In this document: positions 39,301 through 50,719 of the stretch, one piece after another
Layout of the letters: every line of letters starts with the position of its first letter
Position numbering within the stretch: the first letter of the stretch is position 1
Assembly: GCF_037975245.1 (NCBI RefSeq)
Contig: NC_092570.1
Coordinates: forward strand, 15,324,001 to 15,388,000
Direction: 5' to 3'
DNA from: Apostichopus japonicus
Lineage: Eukaryota > Echinodermata > Holothuroidea > Aspidochirotida > Stichopodidae
Length of the DNA: 64,000 nt
Notes under the pieces: generated by a model
Told to the model about the DNA's origin: nothing
Database searches by the model: none
The model's input: only the letters and a program-made list of their open reading frames with translations
Made by a program: the position numbers and the translations under genes

Positions 39301-40408
39301 AAATACATCAGTTTTACATAAACTACATTTTCCAAGCATATACTGGCATATTAGCTAACAATGTACACTGCCTTACATACACTGTGAAGAATTCAAATTG
39401 AACTATTTTGCAAAAATAATTTTGTTCTTTTTGTTTTCTTTTATAGATTTTTGACATAATTTATGTTAGAAAATTGTTTATGCCTAACGGATACTACATT
39501 ACATGTCTACATTATACAACCAAAACGGGGAAAGGAGTCTGGTGGGGTGTTTAGGAATGGGAGGCGGAGGTAGTAAAATATGATATCTTTAATGATAAAG
39601 GGAAACAGCAATTGAGTTTGTGTGATGTCACATACCACAAATATCTTTCATCAAGTCTTTTCAAAATCTTCTTGACTACGCTCTTCATAGTCATAAAGTG
39701 ACGTGTTTTACTAGTATATGACAAGGAATAAAACTGTGGACAAGTTTTTTTCTGTCATTTTAAACCTTAATATATTAAGAAAAAAAAAGGGAAAATTCTT
39801 GATATGAAAGAGGAACGAAAAGTCCATGAACCTAAATAATCTGATAGGCTGACGCAAACCAAACTTAACTTTTCATTTGAGATCAAGGGTTGAATAAAAA
39901 CTGTTAAAGAAAAAAAAAAGATATATATTTTTTAAGCTACCTGGAACACGTGACATCCTGTTTACAATTGAACTCGACATTAGTCACCACCCACTCCCTT
40001 AAACAAACAACGGTCCTTGTTAAATCAAACGACATTTCTCGATCGGGATTTTCCACCGTTAGCGAGAATAGATTGTATACATGTGTCACATACGCATAGT
40101 TAAGTTGTACATACAATATTGTACAACAGGGAGTTCAACAGAATGACCAAACTGTTTTGTTTCCTTTTTTTTGGAGACAAAAACGATATTACATATAACT
40201 TCATCCAAAAGTTAACGAATTTTTAACAATTTTAGCAATAATCTTCAAATGTTACAACTTATTATGTATGTAAATAATGTAAATATTATTATGATTTAGT
40301 TTCAAACAACATTAAGTTTGCTAATATTATTTTATTTTAAGAGCTTTGTTCATGCCATCATTTTATTCTGATATAAAAATCTTTGTACAAGGTAAATGAA
40401 ACCATGAC

Positions 40409-40427
40409 AAGTTTATCTTCTCAATTT

Positions 40428-40504
<77 letters not shown>

Positions 40505-40566
40505 CAGATATATATGTATGTATATATATATATATATATATATGTATAAATTGAGAAGATAAACTT
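40409..40566. repeat. 158-bp foldback palindrome around a (TA)n core
   Basis: The 26 bases at 40409-40434 (starting AAGTTTATCTTCTCAATTTA) are the exact reverse complement of 40541-40566, with TA repeat between. The whole segment can fold into one long hairpin or cruciform. Confidence 0.9.
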
Positions 40567-40728
40567 ATATAAACATATATATATATATATATATACATAC
40601 ATATATACATATATATAAATATATATACATAAATATATATAAAATATGTATATATATACATATATATTTATATATTTATATATATATATATATCTATATA
40701 TATATATATTTATATATATATATATATT
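40431..40728. repeat. (TA)n-rich microsatellite region
   Basis: TA repeats with many CATATATG-type interruptions, ending in a C run and T run. It contains the right arm of the palindrome. Confidence 0.9.
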
Positions 40729-40802
40729 TCCCCCCCCCCCTTTTTCATGTAATATGTTTCAGATACATTGAACCCCAGCAAAAGTGAAAATAGTAAACTT
40801 AC

Positions 40803-40832
40803 ATATACCCAGGTTTAGCGCCCACTGGTCAC
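40803..40832 (-). other. Possible 30-nt exon, probably 3'UTR of the 42 kb gene
   Basis: A good acceptor (TTATTATACCTTTACAG) and donor (ATAT/GTAAGTTT) lie 30 nt apart on the minus strand, about 1.26 kb downstream of the donor that follows the 42.1 kb stop codon. Being downstream of a stop codon it would be untranslated. Confidence 0.35.
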
Positions 40833-42103
40833 CTGTAAAGGTATAATAAAAAGAAACAGTCATATATAGCAAAACTGTTTTTATTAGTTGGAGATATAAA
40901 CAGACACATAGAAGAAAATATTTTTTCTTAAAGTAATAAACCTGTAATCTGCTTTTGTTTCTTTGTTGTTGTTGATTTTTGTTGTTCCATTCTCTTCCAG
41001 CTATGTATCATTGGCACGTAACAGGAAATTCCTCAACAATACTTTATCTGTAATACTTTATTTACATAATGTATTACATAATATGTAACCGTTTGGAGGA
41101 GAATTAACGATTCTTGTGGTTGTTATATAATTTGGTCTCAGGCAGACATCTTTACCTCCCAATAAACTGATAAATTTAATCAGATATTTCATTGTAACAA
41201 TTGCACATGGTTCGAGTCTCTTTTATAATCCACACAGAAAGACACACATTTTTTTCTCGTCTAAATTCATCATCCGTGTGTCAATATTTTGATGAACTCG
41301 CAACACATTTTGATGTTTCTAGATTGCCAATTTTTGTTCTTTAAATGGTCGAGTTTGGTATCAGAAAAACTGACTGAAATAAATGAAGACCAGTTTGCAT
41401 CGACAATAGATACATAACTGAATTGAATTGTCTGTCAGGATAATGTATCTTGATTCATACAAACATATAAGTCTTGTTGTATTACATCATTTTTTGAACT
41501 TAACATTGTCGATATGAATATATAACTTACCTTATCATGTACAAAACTAAACTTTTCCGTAAAAAAACATGGAAATATTAAGGTTTGTCACCTGTATCCC
41601 TTTTGCTACCTGTATCGAACAATGCTGGTCTTGTTTTAGGGAACTGTTTTGACTTACTCTACAGATCAAGTCACAAATAATTTGTGAATCCTACTTACGG
41701 ATCTCGAAAGAGATATTTTGAATAGAATTGTTAAATGAAATAGAAATTAACGAAATAACATACATATGCTTAATAACATAATAAATAAATATTCAAAAAT
41801 TAAAAATATTCACAAATGAAACTATTCCGACTCGAAATCAAACACAAAAAACAACGAAGAGAACTATTCAATAAAACGAAAATCGGTAAAAGAAACACTA
41901 ATTATAATGGAACAAGTACAAACTTTAAATCAGTGATTTAAATGTAAACTGCGTTTTCATTTGGTGGATATGCTTATTACTCACCTAATAAATTGATATT
42001 TAATTTTTTTTATAAAAAGACATATCTCATGCAAGACGAGACTTAACGATTGATTTTGTTAATGTAGCATATAAATAGTTCTTCGACTCACTTTTTTCCA
42101 AGG

Positions 42104-42334
42104 TTAGTCCCGGTATTTTGGTATTCTCTTAAACGGTTTACATAAAGGGTTTTCACAGATGAAAACGTAGTAATAATAATAATCATCCTCACGATCCAAA
42201 GTTCCATACACACGTGAGTGACAATAATCACATTTAAATTTTCTTTTTCGTTTTTCTGGTTCGTTGTAAGAACCTTGCGGACCTATGTTCTGGCCTCCTT
42301 TCTTCTTGCGAGAATTAGCGTTATTCGAATTCAT
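42104..42334 (-). CDS. Zinc-ribbon NEP microprotein, 76 aa
   Basis: ATG at 42334, stop at 42104. Order of parts: basic Asn/Lys-rich N-terminus (residues 1-18); GPQGSYNEP with NEP at 24-26; a basic run (KRKRKFK); Cys35-x2-Cys38; an acidic-aromatic loop with five consecutive Tyr; Cys60-x4-Cys65; a basic tail. The four cysteines are spaced as in a treble or zinc-ribbon fold, but I recognise no named family. NEP and the first Cys pair occupy exactly the same residues as in the 43.8 kb gene. The stop is 12 nt before a consensus donor (GTGAGT). Probably nuclear if the basic run acts as a localisation signal (inference). Confidence 0.6.
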   Translation of the reverse strand: MNSNNANSRKKKGGQNIGPQGSYNEPEKRKRKFKCDYCHSRVYGTLDREDDYYYYYVFICENPLCKPFKRIPKYRD

Positions 42335-43758
42335 TTTAATCGTTTCAAAGAGTGAAAATTATCCCTAAATTTAAGAATCAGTCATGAAAACCTTAATCAA
42401 TCTATGAGCAAGCACAGACCCCTTTTCCCCTCGAAGTATATACCGACGTTACTACAAATGCAGGTATGACATGCAATAGTGTACACATTAACAAGTTTTT
42501 TTTATATATATAGAGAGCATCTCAAACGTTTAATGTATAAACCAATAGAAAAATTGTGCCTTGTCACTACCATGTGACGTACGTAGCTTATTTGTATGAA
42601 AGGGCACAGGCTAAAGTGTTGTTAAATTGAGGTAGTATATAAAGGTGTTGATAAAATTGGTTCAATATGTAAGTGATATCATAGTTTTTCAAAGCAGGAT
42701 CACTTTCATGGTTAGAAATCAATTCAACTTCTCCCATATTATTTCTTAATTTTGCATCTGAAATATTATATATTTTAGTAAAAGTTGACCTCTGAGCCTC
42801 CTTGTTTACATGAGTTTCTGTACAAGTTTATGTTCCTCTTGCAAGGCGAAAAGAATATCGCTAGCGGTGGTAGCACTAAAACATTTTTCTTTCAATGACT
42901 ATGAGATAGCTTTTAAGAACAGTCCCTTTCTGTTTTCATAAATTTGCTCTTCCTATGCCATTCAATTATGTTAATTACATTAAGATACAGAATATATGTA
43001 TTGTGCTGAAGTAAGAAAAAAAAGAGACTACTTTGTTTGTCACATATGTTTGTATTATTATGTGACATTGACAGAAAAAAAATTGTGGTTGTTATGTCAC
43101 AGTAAGAGATATGTAAATATTGTTGTATAAAATGAACGAACGGGTAATTAACGAGTTAAAACTCAAAACATCCCCAACAAAATTCCAGTCCCCTACTTAA
43201 TTAAGTTTGTATAGATATAAAAGACTAACGTATTTCGTTTTTTGTGCAGGAGGAGGGGGGGGGGGGGAGGAGAAGTTTTCGAAACTGTTAATTTTATTAA
43301 TTTGGTAAGTTTGTACTTTGATTCCACGGTATTTTACCATTTTGTATGTGCTATCTTTGATTTTAAGTTTCTTTTTTTTAAGATTGAATATTCAAAGGTT
43401 GGCATTTTATCGATAGTTTTTTTTTCCTGTTGGAATAGGTTGATTTCTTACCTCAAAATTTGAGGTATCGAATTTGATGGATAATAGTTGCCATAGTATT
43501 ATTGATTCTTTTTTTTTTGCTGAATGGAGGGAAAAGAATGTACGAAAAAAATAGTTTAAAAATAACTGCGATAGCATTGGAGAACTATAGCATATTTAAC
43601 GTAGAAGAAGGCTATCAAAGTTGTCGTAAATTTTGCATTATATAAGCAATCCTTAAAGAATCATTTTGATAACTCAGTTGGATAGTTATTCACTAAGACC
43701 TCAAGTTGAACTTAAATTAAATTAATTAATCTTCTTACGTGATGCCGTTTGCCGACTT

Positions 43759-43953
43759 TTAACTGCCATACTTTCCACATCTTGTATTGAAACATATCCA
43801 CTGAATAGGCCAACTAGTTATTTTGGTCTTGAACTGTCCGCATCGTACACATTTATGGCTATATCCGCTTCTCCTTGGTTGATTGCTACTCATATTCCAT
43901 CCATGCATTGTCCGCGAATTGTTGGTGTACCGGTTAGGTCCATTGGAACCCAT
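43759..43953 (-). CDS. Zinc-ribbon NQP microprotein, 64 aa
   Basis: ATG at 43953, TAA at 43759. Asn/Ser-rich N-terminus (MGSNGPNRYTNNSRT), then WNMSSNQPRRSG with NQP at residues 24-26, Cys35-x2-Cys38, a 15-residue loop, Cys54-x4-Cys59, and a short tail. The register matches the 42.1 kb gene despite low overall identity, so the two are paralogues under rapid divergence. The stop is followed 20 nt later by a donor (CATCAC/GTAAGA). Upstream, 44105-44185 is a block conserved with the promoter region of the 45.8 kb gene and contains a CRE-like TACGTCA. Function unknown. Confidence 0.6.
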   Translation of the reverse strand: MGSNGPNRYTNNSRTMHGWNMSSNQPRRSGYSHKCVRCGQFKTKITSWPIQWICFNTRCGKYGS

Positions 43954-44104
43954 TTTGTAAGTTGTTTTCCTTTGTTGCTTTTATCCTTTTATTGTTATAC
44001 CAAACCAATAGGAATTAACTATATTTCCGTTCAGATCACCACGTTAAATTTAAACTATTGCTTGCCGATATGGTCACTGAAAGCGAATGAGCGAAACGGG
44101 GATC

Positions 44105-44186
44105 AGTAACATTTCTTGTTTTTTTGAAAGACAATTACCAGATATATAAATATTCATATCGTACGTCATATATAATGCCAAAGGTC
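44105..44186 (-). promoter_or_regulatory. Conserved promoter block with CRE-like site, copy 1
   Basis: Shares with 45961-46053 the ordered elements AGTAACA, a T run, ACCAGATAT, AATATTCATAT, TACGTCATA, TAATGxCAAAGGT. TACGTCA is at 44162-44168, about 209 bp upstream of the ATG at 43953. Similarity does not extend into the surrounding DNA. Confidence 0.55.
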
Positions 44187-44837
44187 AGACTTTGCTTATA
44201 ATTGTTTGCAACAATTCGTAATTTCTATTTTTATGTCATTTTTATATACATATGTTTACCAGAGCTGATTCACCAGTATATTGTGGTTCCATACCATTCC
44301 CCCCCCCCCCCCTCCCCAATCAACACACAACAATATTTTACTGTATATATTGATTAAGGTTAGGAATCGGATGCCTAATTTTGTGAACTGGATTATCTAT
44401 ATAGCTTTGTCTCTCTAAGGATGTATTTCTGTTGATCAGACGGACATATCCTTATACCATAAACACTATCACAGCTTAGACCCTTAAGTTTTGAAAGAGT
44501 TCCAATTTTCCAAATTCATATCAAAATTTGTACTTATCCTTAAAATCCAACAAATGATCATATATTAGCTAGGGTGTAAACTGTATAGGCCTGTTTAATT
44601 AATACGTTCGTTTACAAATAAACATGCAACATATGGTATAGGCCTATATATATATACCTAAGTTAAAGAGAGAGAGAAAATTGTTCGCTTCACACAAATA
44701 CCGAACATTATTACCCTTGGTTAGAGCAAAGGCAAGTAAAAAATGTGTCATCATATAGAATAAAGTTGATAAAATTTCACAAGTTTTCACGCAACGCGAA
44801 CGATATTAAATATAAATCCTACCTCGATCACGCTTCA

Positions 44838-44996
44838 CTAAGAAGATTTTGTTTTCGGCTTAGAAGATGACTCGGACTTGTCACCTTTTGTCTTCTTCTT
44901 GCCTTTATTTCCCACTTTATTTTTTGTGGGATAATTTCCGCTAGTATTCGGACCTTTTGTAGTTGTACTAGTGTTTTTCGTTTTTGCTTTCGGCAT
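44838..44996 (-). CDS. Lys/Thr-rich NYP microprotein, 52 aa
   Basis: ATG at 44996, TAG at 44838. The N-terminus MPKAKTKNTSTTTKG leads into GPNTSGNYPTKNK, which matches the family motif (GP..SG.N-x-P-x-K) with Tyr in place of Glu/Gln. A Lys/Ser-rich tail follows (GKKKTKGDKSESSSK). No cysteines. Composition resembles small basic chromatin proteins, but that is only compositional. The stop is 15 nt before a donor (ATCGAG/GTAGGA). A perfect E2F-type site lies 153-161 bp upstream of the ATG. The N-terminus (MPKxK) resembles that of the 47.5 kb member. Confidence 0.5.
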   Translation of the reverse strand: MPKAKTKNTSTTTKGPNTSGNYPTKNKVGNKGKKKTKGDKSESSSKPKTKSS

Positions 44997-45148
44997 GATG
45001 ATGTTTATATATCATGTCTTCCTTTACTTCTTTATGACAAATGATATCACAATTTAACAATTATAATGATAAATGACTATACATTCACGTGCATAGGTAG
45101 TAATATAGCGGGGAAAACACATGACGCTCGTTTCGGCCATTTTGGAAA

Positions 45149-45160
45149 TTTCGCGCCAAA
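45149..45160 (-). promoter_or_regulatory. E2F-like site upstream of the 44.9 kb gene
   Basis: TTTCGCGCCAAA matches the consensus TTTSSCGC directly and carries GGCGCGAA on the other strand. It lies about 153 bp from the start codon at 44996. Confidence 0.5.
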
Positions 45161-45660
45161 AAAAAAGATAAGCGTTTTCTGTAGCAAGTATACTGATATC
45201 GATAAGCTAATTAGAATAGAGGAGTGGCTTATGTTATTCGAACCTACCTATTTTATTTGAATATTCTGTGACGTAATGTGATGCATGTGATGAATCATGT
45301 TCTGAGAACCTGTTTCTATACTACCATGCACGTGTCCACTCTTTCATATTAAATTTAGATAGCCTATACTGAATAGCACCATGCGATTCATGACATGTCA
45401 TGTTTTCTTATCTTGGATAAAGGTTATGTTGCTTTAGTTTTTATGCATTGGTTCGAAATCAAATAATTGCCCTCAAATCCGCGAAATCTGAAATAGCTAG
45501 CGAGCTAGCTTATATATTTCAGTTGTATCCTGTATATTTTGTAAATGGGTTTAATATTAATTGTTATGCTATATTACCTTACATTAATATATAGGTTTCC
45601 TTGAGTTTTTTTTCACTGTTAAAACAAAAGTATTAATTGATTTAAAAGCTTACCTAGACG

Positions 45661-45861
45661 TTATAAACATCCAGTATTTTTCCGTTTGCCCGCCAATTTG
45701 CAGTTATTCTGACTAGCGCACTCCACCCGCCGTTCACTAACTTTCTTCATGAATGTACCACATTCGCGACAATTCCATCTAACCGGCTGGTTGTCATCGA
45801 TATTTGGGCCAATATACTTGTGCTGGTTACTTTTATCCCTTTTTTTTGGATCTGAAGACAT
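45661..45861 (-). CDS. Zinc-ribbon NQP microprotein, 66 aa
   Basis: The ATG at 45861 is chosen (MSSDPKKRDKSN); an in-frame extension upstream has only a GTG. NQP is again at residues 24-26 (IGPNIDDNQPVRW), followed by Cys31-x2-Cys34, a 14-residue loop, Cys49-x4-Cys54, then a basic tail (KLAGKRKN) ending CL. Shared position of NQP and the Cys pattern make it a paralogue of the 43.8 and 42.1 kb genes. The stop lies 7 nt before a consensus donor (CTAG/GTAAGC). The conserved CRE-bearing block is 100-192 bp upstream. Zinc binding is inferred from the cysteine spacing. Confidence 0.6.
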   Translation of the reverse strand: MSSDPKKRDKSNQHKYIGPNIDDNQPVRWNCRECGTFMKKVSERRVECASQNNCKLAGKRKNTGCL

Positions 45862-45960
45862 TTTCTTGACCAAAGTAGACAGCAATTTGGTACTCACTAA
45901 ATAGTACTGATGCTTCTAAAGTGATAGCAAGTGCTAAGTAACAAGATAACACTACTCACT

Positions 45961-46053
45961 AGTAACAATCTGAGGAAGGGCTTTTTCAAACATATAACCA
46001 GATATGAATATTCATATATATATATATGTATACTACGTCATAATGTCAAAGGT
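45961..46053 (-). promoter_or_regulatory. Conserved promoter block with CRE-like site, copy 2
   Basis: Counterpart of 44105-44186, with an inserted short TA run. TACGTCA is at 46034-46040, about 173 bp upstream of the ATG at 45861. Confidence 0.55.
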
Positions 46054-46295
46054 TAAATTTCCTACTTTTTTCTGCGTATACATATTATATAATTACGTGT
46101 TCCTCCTATGCACGGAGTCCGTTTTCAAAAATGTTGCGCTATTAAAAAGCAAATACATCCATAGAGTTTTCTGCTTCTTCATGATATTGGATTTTTTCTA
46201 ACTCATTTTGCATATTAAATAGAATACCGCTATTGGAGACCCATATCGCTCTGTATTGTTTCATCATTACAAAATTGTCTTTGCCACAAACGGAT

Positions 46296-47521
46296 TTATA
46301 CATTTATTAAGGGGTTAGATTTGCTTTTACACAACTAAGAGAAAGAATAAAAAACAAGGTAAGCTGAAAACCTACAGAATTATTTCGTCTTTAGAAGCGA
46401 AGTTACGAAAATAGTATGTATTTTGTTTTCATGATATATGTTAATTTTTATATTTATGCGACGACCTAATATTAGATTTATATAAAGGCTAGCCTATTTA
46501 TCTAGTTCTGGGGTTGATACTAACTAAAAATATGTTATACATATGGATATGTATTCATTCAGGACATTTCGAATAGGACGACCTTCCCTAAAATTAGCTT
46601 GAGCTATTCATGTTTTTTTTTATTTATATAACATATTAAATCTAAGAATTATAACCTTTAGTTTGCGAACCAAATTGATATAAAAAAGGGAACATAAAAG
46701 ATCAAATTAAACGCGAAATATTGTAAAGATATAAGAGTATCCTAAAACTCATTGATGTGTGTTTATGTGTGTCAATGCTGTTGCACACAAATCAATTGAC
46801 CTTTGGGGATAATGCTGATAACGCGCGGCCGTGTCGTACGGCTAAAATTTGTTGCTTTATCCCGTCAGCATTTAGCTCTCTGAATATACACCTACGTGGT
46901 TCTACAGCAAATTAAGTTTGATCCTGACTACGGTAATTAGATGTTTCTCTAACATATTTCTACGGTAAAATTGTCACTGTGGGCTTAACATACAAACATA
47001 TATATATCAAGGTTATGTAAGATGTATAAAAGAATAAAAACCAACGTTAACTTATCATATAGCTTTTGAGGCGTATTTCTTGAAGATAAGTGGATTGAAA
47101 TAATAAAAACATTGTCATCATTTAAGACATTCACGATTGCGATTCTCTGAACTTACCAGTTCCATCCTCTCTCCCCACCCCCACCCCACCCCCTTACCCC
47201 CCCCCCCCGCCCTATACTCAGTGGTAAACAATATTTATAAATGTTACTCACTTTATACTTCTCTGTATAGTTGATGGACCGTTGTACAGTTTTTATTTTG
47301 GTTTTGGGTGTCCCTACGACCGCTTTAGACCGCTTACTAGCGGTTGACGCTGTAGTCCTTTTGGGCTTAGCTATAGCTGGTTTCTTGTAGGTTTTCATAG
47401 CTGAGTTCGTCTTAGGTTTCCGAGTGTATGATTTCTTCCCTTGACTTAAAGCTCTGTTGCTAACACTGACATTAGCAACGACAGTGACTTTTACTTGTTT
47501 GCAATTAGCTTTTTTAGGCAT
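46296..47521 (-). CDS. Lys/Ser/Thr-rich basic protein, two exons, 102 aa
   Basis: Exon 1 47521-47252 starts MPKKANCKQVKVTV and is dominated by Lys, Ser, Thr and Ala (AKPKRTTASTASKRSK), ending in phase 0 at a GTGAGT donor. A very good acceptor (TTTTTATTCTTTCTCTTAG) at 46335 opens exon 2, which reads LCKSKSNPLINV and stops at 46296. The final SNPLIN is reminiscent of YNEPLIT in the 17.5 kb gene. The composition resembles H1-tail or sperm-basic-type proteins, but without a recognisable domain. An E2F-like TTCCCGCC (minus strand) is at 47702-47709. AATAAA overlaps the end of exon 2. Confidence 0.5.
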
Positions 47522-47700
47522 TTTTTTCTCAGTATTAGCTGGCTAGATATAAACTTAAAGGCTGTACAATATTCTTAAATAGACACACCGCCTGATGCCT
47601 TGTGAAATGCCTTGTCTAAACTGTTATAAGTAAAAAAGTTAAAGTTGAGACACAACCGTTATAGTTAAAAGCAAATCGCGCTTAATTTTTTTTGGGAAAA

Positions 47701-47710
47701 TGGCGGGAAG
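47701..47710 (-). promoter_or_regulatory. E2F-like site upstream of the 47.5 kb gene
   Basis: TGGCGGGAAG (plus strand) contains the E2F core GGCGGGAA and is about 180 bp upstream of the ATG at 47521. Confidence 0.45.
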
Positions 47711-48329
47711 ACAATGTTGTTTCGTTATCGATAAGGTTCCATAGGTAATGTCTGGCAAAGGTTTAGATAACAACTGTCATATCTCAAATAATACATAGCA
47801 TAACTTGTCAATGATTAAAAGAGGAAAAAACCGAGAAAGCCTATCAGGAAATACTATACAATGAACAGGAAGGAACAGTTAAGCTAACTTGCTTATTAAG
47901 AACTCGGCAATATAGTGCCTTTTTTAAAATATTTAATGAGTTAGACCCAGGTCTGAAAAGAAGCCATGTTAGGGGGAAAGGGGGGGGGGAGGGTGAAGAC
48001 AGTCCCATGAACCGGTGTTAATAATGGGCCCGGGTATATTAAGAATACTGCATTCTTTCCTTACATTGTATTCTTTAACACAAAGAGGAGTACACAGGGA
48101 AGTTGTAACTGTTTCAGGCTATTTTTCCTGCCCTGACTTGGATGATTGTAATATAGTCATATACACACATTGAGCTCTATTTTACGATGACAGGATATTT
48201 CTTTAACGTAGATGATTTATTGGGGATAAGCTACTACAAAGTCAAACAATTTAAAACAACAACAAATTTAAAAGGGAATATAGAAAGAGAAATTGTTGAT
48301 TGTTTTTTAAATCAAATGGGTCTATATAT

Positions 48330-48335
48330 TTTATT
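48330..48335 (-). terminator. Polyadenylation signal AATAAA
   Basis: Minus-strand AATAAA 77 nt after the stop codon of the two-exon 49.2 kb gene. Confidence 0.4.
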
Positions 48336-48411
48336 TACTAAAAAAAGTTTTTTTTAATTTTTTATCGGTCTTTCACAAACTCCGATGCAACGTCATAAGG
48401 TGATCGGTGTA

Positions 48412-49206
48412 TCATTTTTTAGTTGGTTTGCGTGGAGGTTCGTTGTGGCTTGCCACCTGGAACTTCGTTGACCCGGGTATTTTTTTATACTTTTCGGAGG
48501 GGAAATAAAAAAAGAAAAGTCACAAAGTATTTGCAGTAAATTATATTTTATTTATATTGTCGAATTATGATGTAGTAGCCTCAGAAATGTATAAATGTGT
48601 GTGTTCATAACTTTTCATCGTATCGTAAGACAGCCTGAAGACATTTTTAATGATTATTTTGTCTTTAACCCTTCTATGCGATGTTCCATTAGCCCGATTA
48701 CAACCCACTCCTGTATCAACCAAAAATGAATAAGTATAAAGGAATTAAATACACTATATTTAAAGTAAAACATCATGCATATATTGTGTTCATTTAGTAA
48801 TTTAGATCATTCTTTCCCTAAATAACTTTTCTAGGGGGTCAGATTAGTTAGTCCCCTGTCAAGCCCAATCCGTTTCTTTCTTTCTCCTCCGTCCCCTCTT
48901 ATTTGTCAGAAGTTGAGCTTAATCATCTTGATTTATTTGTAATATTTGCAGAGATGTGTTGTGGTCATTTGTACAATAGTTGTAATAAGTTCATTTAAAT
49001 AAGCATTTGGATTCCAGCTATCACAGATGCTATAACAACACTATGCAGCTATGTGGTTTGAAGCATATCTAGTAATACTGTATATACAGCTGAATTGTAC
49101 CTACCCTTGCAATCGGCTCATTTTGACAACCTCCACTTGAGCATACTTCTGTTTGCTGGTTTACAAATTTTCCACATCCCGTGCATTTGAGGCGGAATGA
49201 ATCCAT
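48412..49206 (-). CDS. Zinc-ribbon NEP microprotein, two exons, 59 aa
   Basis: Exon 1 (49206-49105) begins MDSFRLKCTGCGKFVNQQTE, with Cys8-x2-Cys11, ten residues, Cys22-x4-Cys27, then QNEPIAR directly after the last Cys. It ends phase 0 at AGG/GTAGGT. Exon 2 (48489-48412), also phase 0, reads YKKIPGSTKFQVASHNEPPR, then KPTKK and TGA. NEP thus occurs in both exons, as in the 17.5-19 kb gene. The acceptor is preceded by a T-rich tract; its exact AG is uncertain (alternatives at 48474-48480 keep the frame). AATAAA at 48335-48330 is 77 nt past the stop, so this member ends conventionally, without a UTR intron. TTTCCCGCC lies 161 bp upstream of the ATG. Confidence 0.6.
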
Positions 49207-49366
49207 GTTAAATTATCGTGTCTTTGCTTCAGTTATAGTAATTGTTTTAGTACCTCTCTGACACCTCTCTTTGAGACGAAACTGTTTTAGTTGAACATCT
49301 ATCGCCGACCTGTTTTTAACGGTGTTCAATAAATGGTTGACTGCATGGGTTTATCTGGAAACCAGA

Positions 49367-49375
49367 TTTCCCGCC
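49367..49375 (+). promoter_or_regulatory. E2F-like site upstream of the 49.2 kb gene
   Basis: A perfect TTTCCCGCC, 161-169 bp upstream of the ATG at 49206, in the same position range as the sites for the 44.9 and 47.5 kb genes. Confidence 0.5.
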
Positions 49376-49889
49376 GAATAAAAGCAACACGAATGCGGAT
49401 GCGCATGCGCATATTGTGACATTTCCAGATTGATCAACTGTATTTAACCCCTCAATGGATAATTGAATGCTCCCATTAAACAGGCAATAGTATTCAAATA
49501 AATACAAAAAAAAAATTAAATCATGTAGACATGTACCAAGAATCCTAAAACAATACAATGGACAATGCCAAGAGTCCGAAACAGTCCTAAGAAAATGTAC
49601 CAAACATGTAAGCTATAACGTTTAAAATTTAAGTTATGAATTTTATGCATTGTGGAATAAATGAGGGGTGTTGATTTGTACTAGCCACTGGCAATCACAT
49701 CCTATCACTTCGAGGGATCACTGCGCTGTCCAGAAGCAAGCGCAATGGGTGACAATAAGCACGCACAATGTTGTCTAGTTTAACCGCTAGTAACTGTTGA
49801 TAGGACAATTCCAATGTTGGCCAATGTAGACAAACGAGACTGACGAAAGTGACCGTTTTTTCGTCAGCGATGTTTGTATAACTGGTCAT

Positions 49890-50706
<817 letters not shown>

Positions 50707-50719
50707 ATCGTAAAACAAG

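Noticed and set aside
41205-41225. GGTTCGAGTC resembling a tRNA T-arm (B box)
   Set aside because: The flanking bases do not form a T-stem and no A box or cloverleaf can be built upstream.
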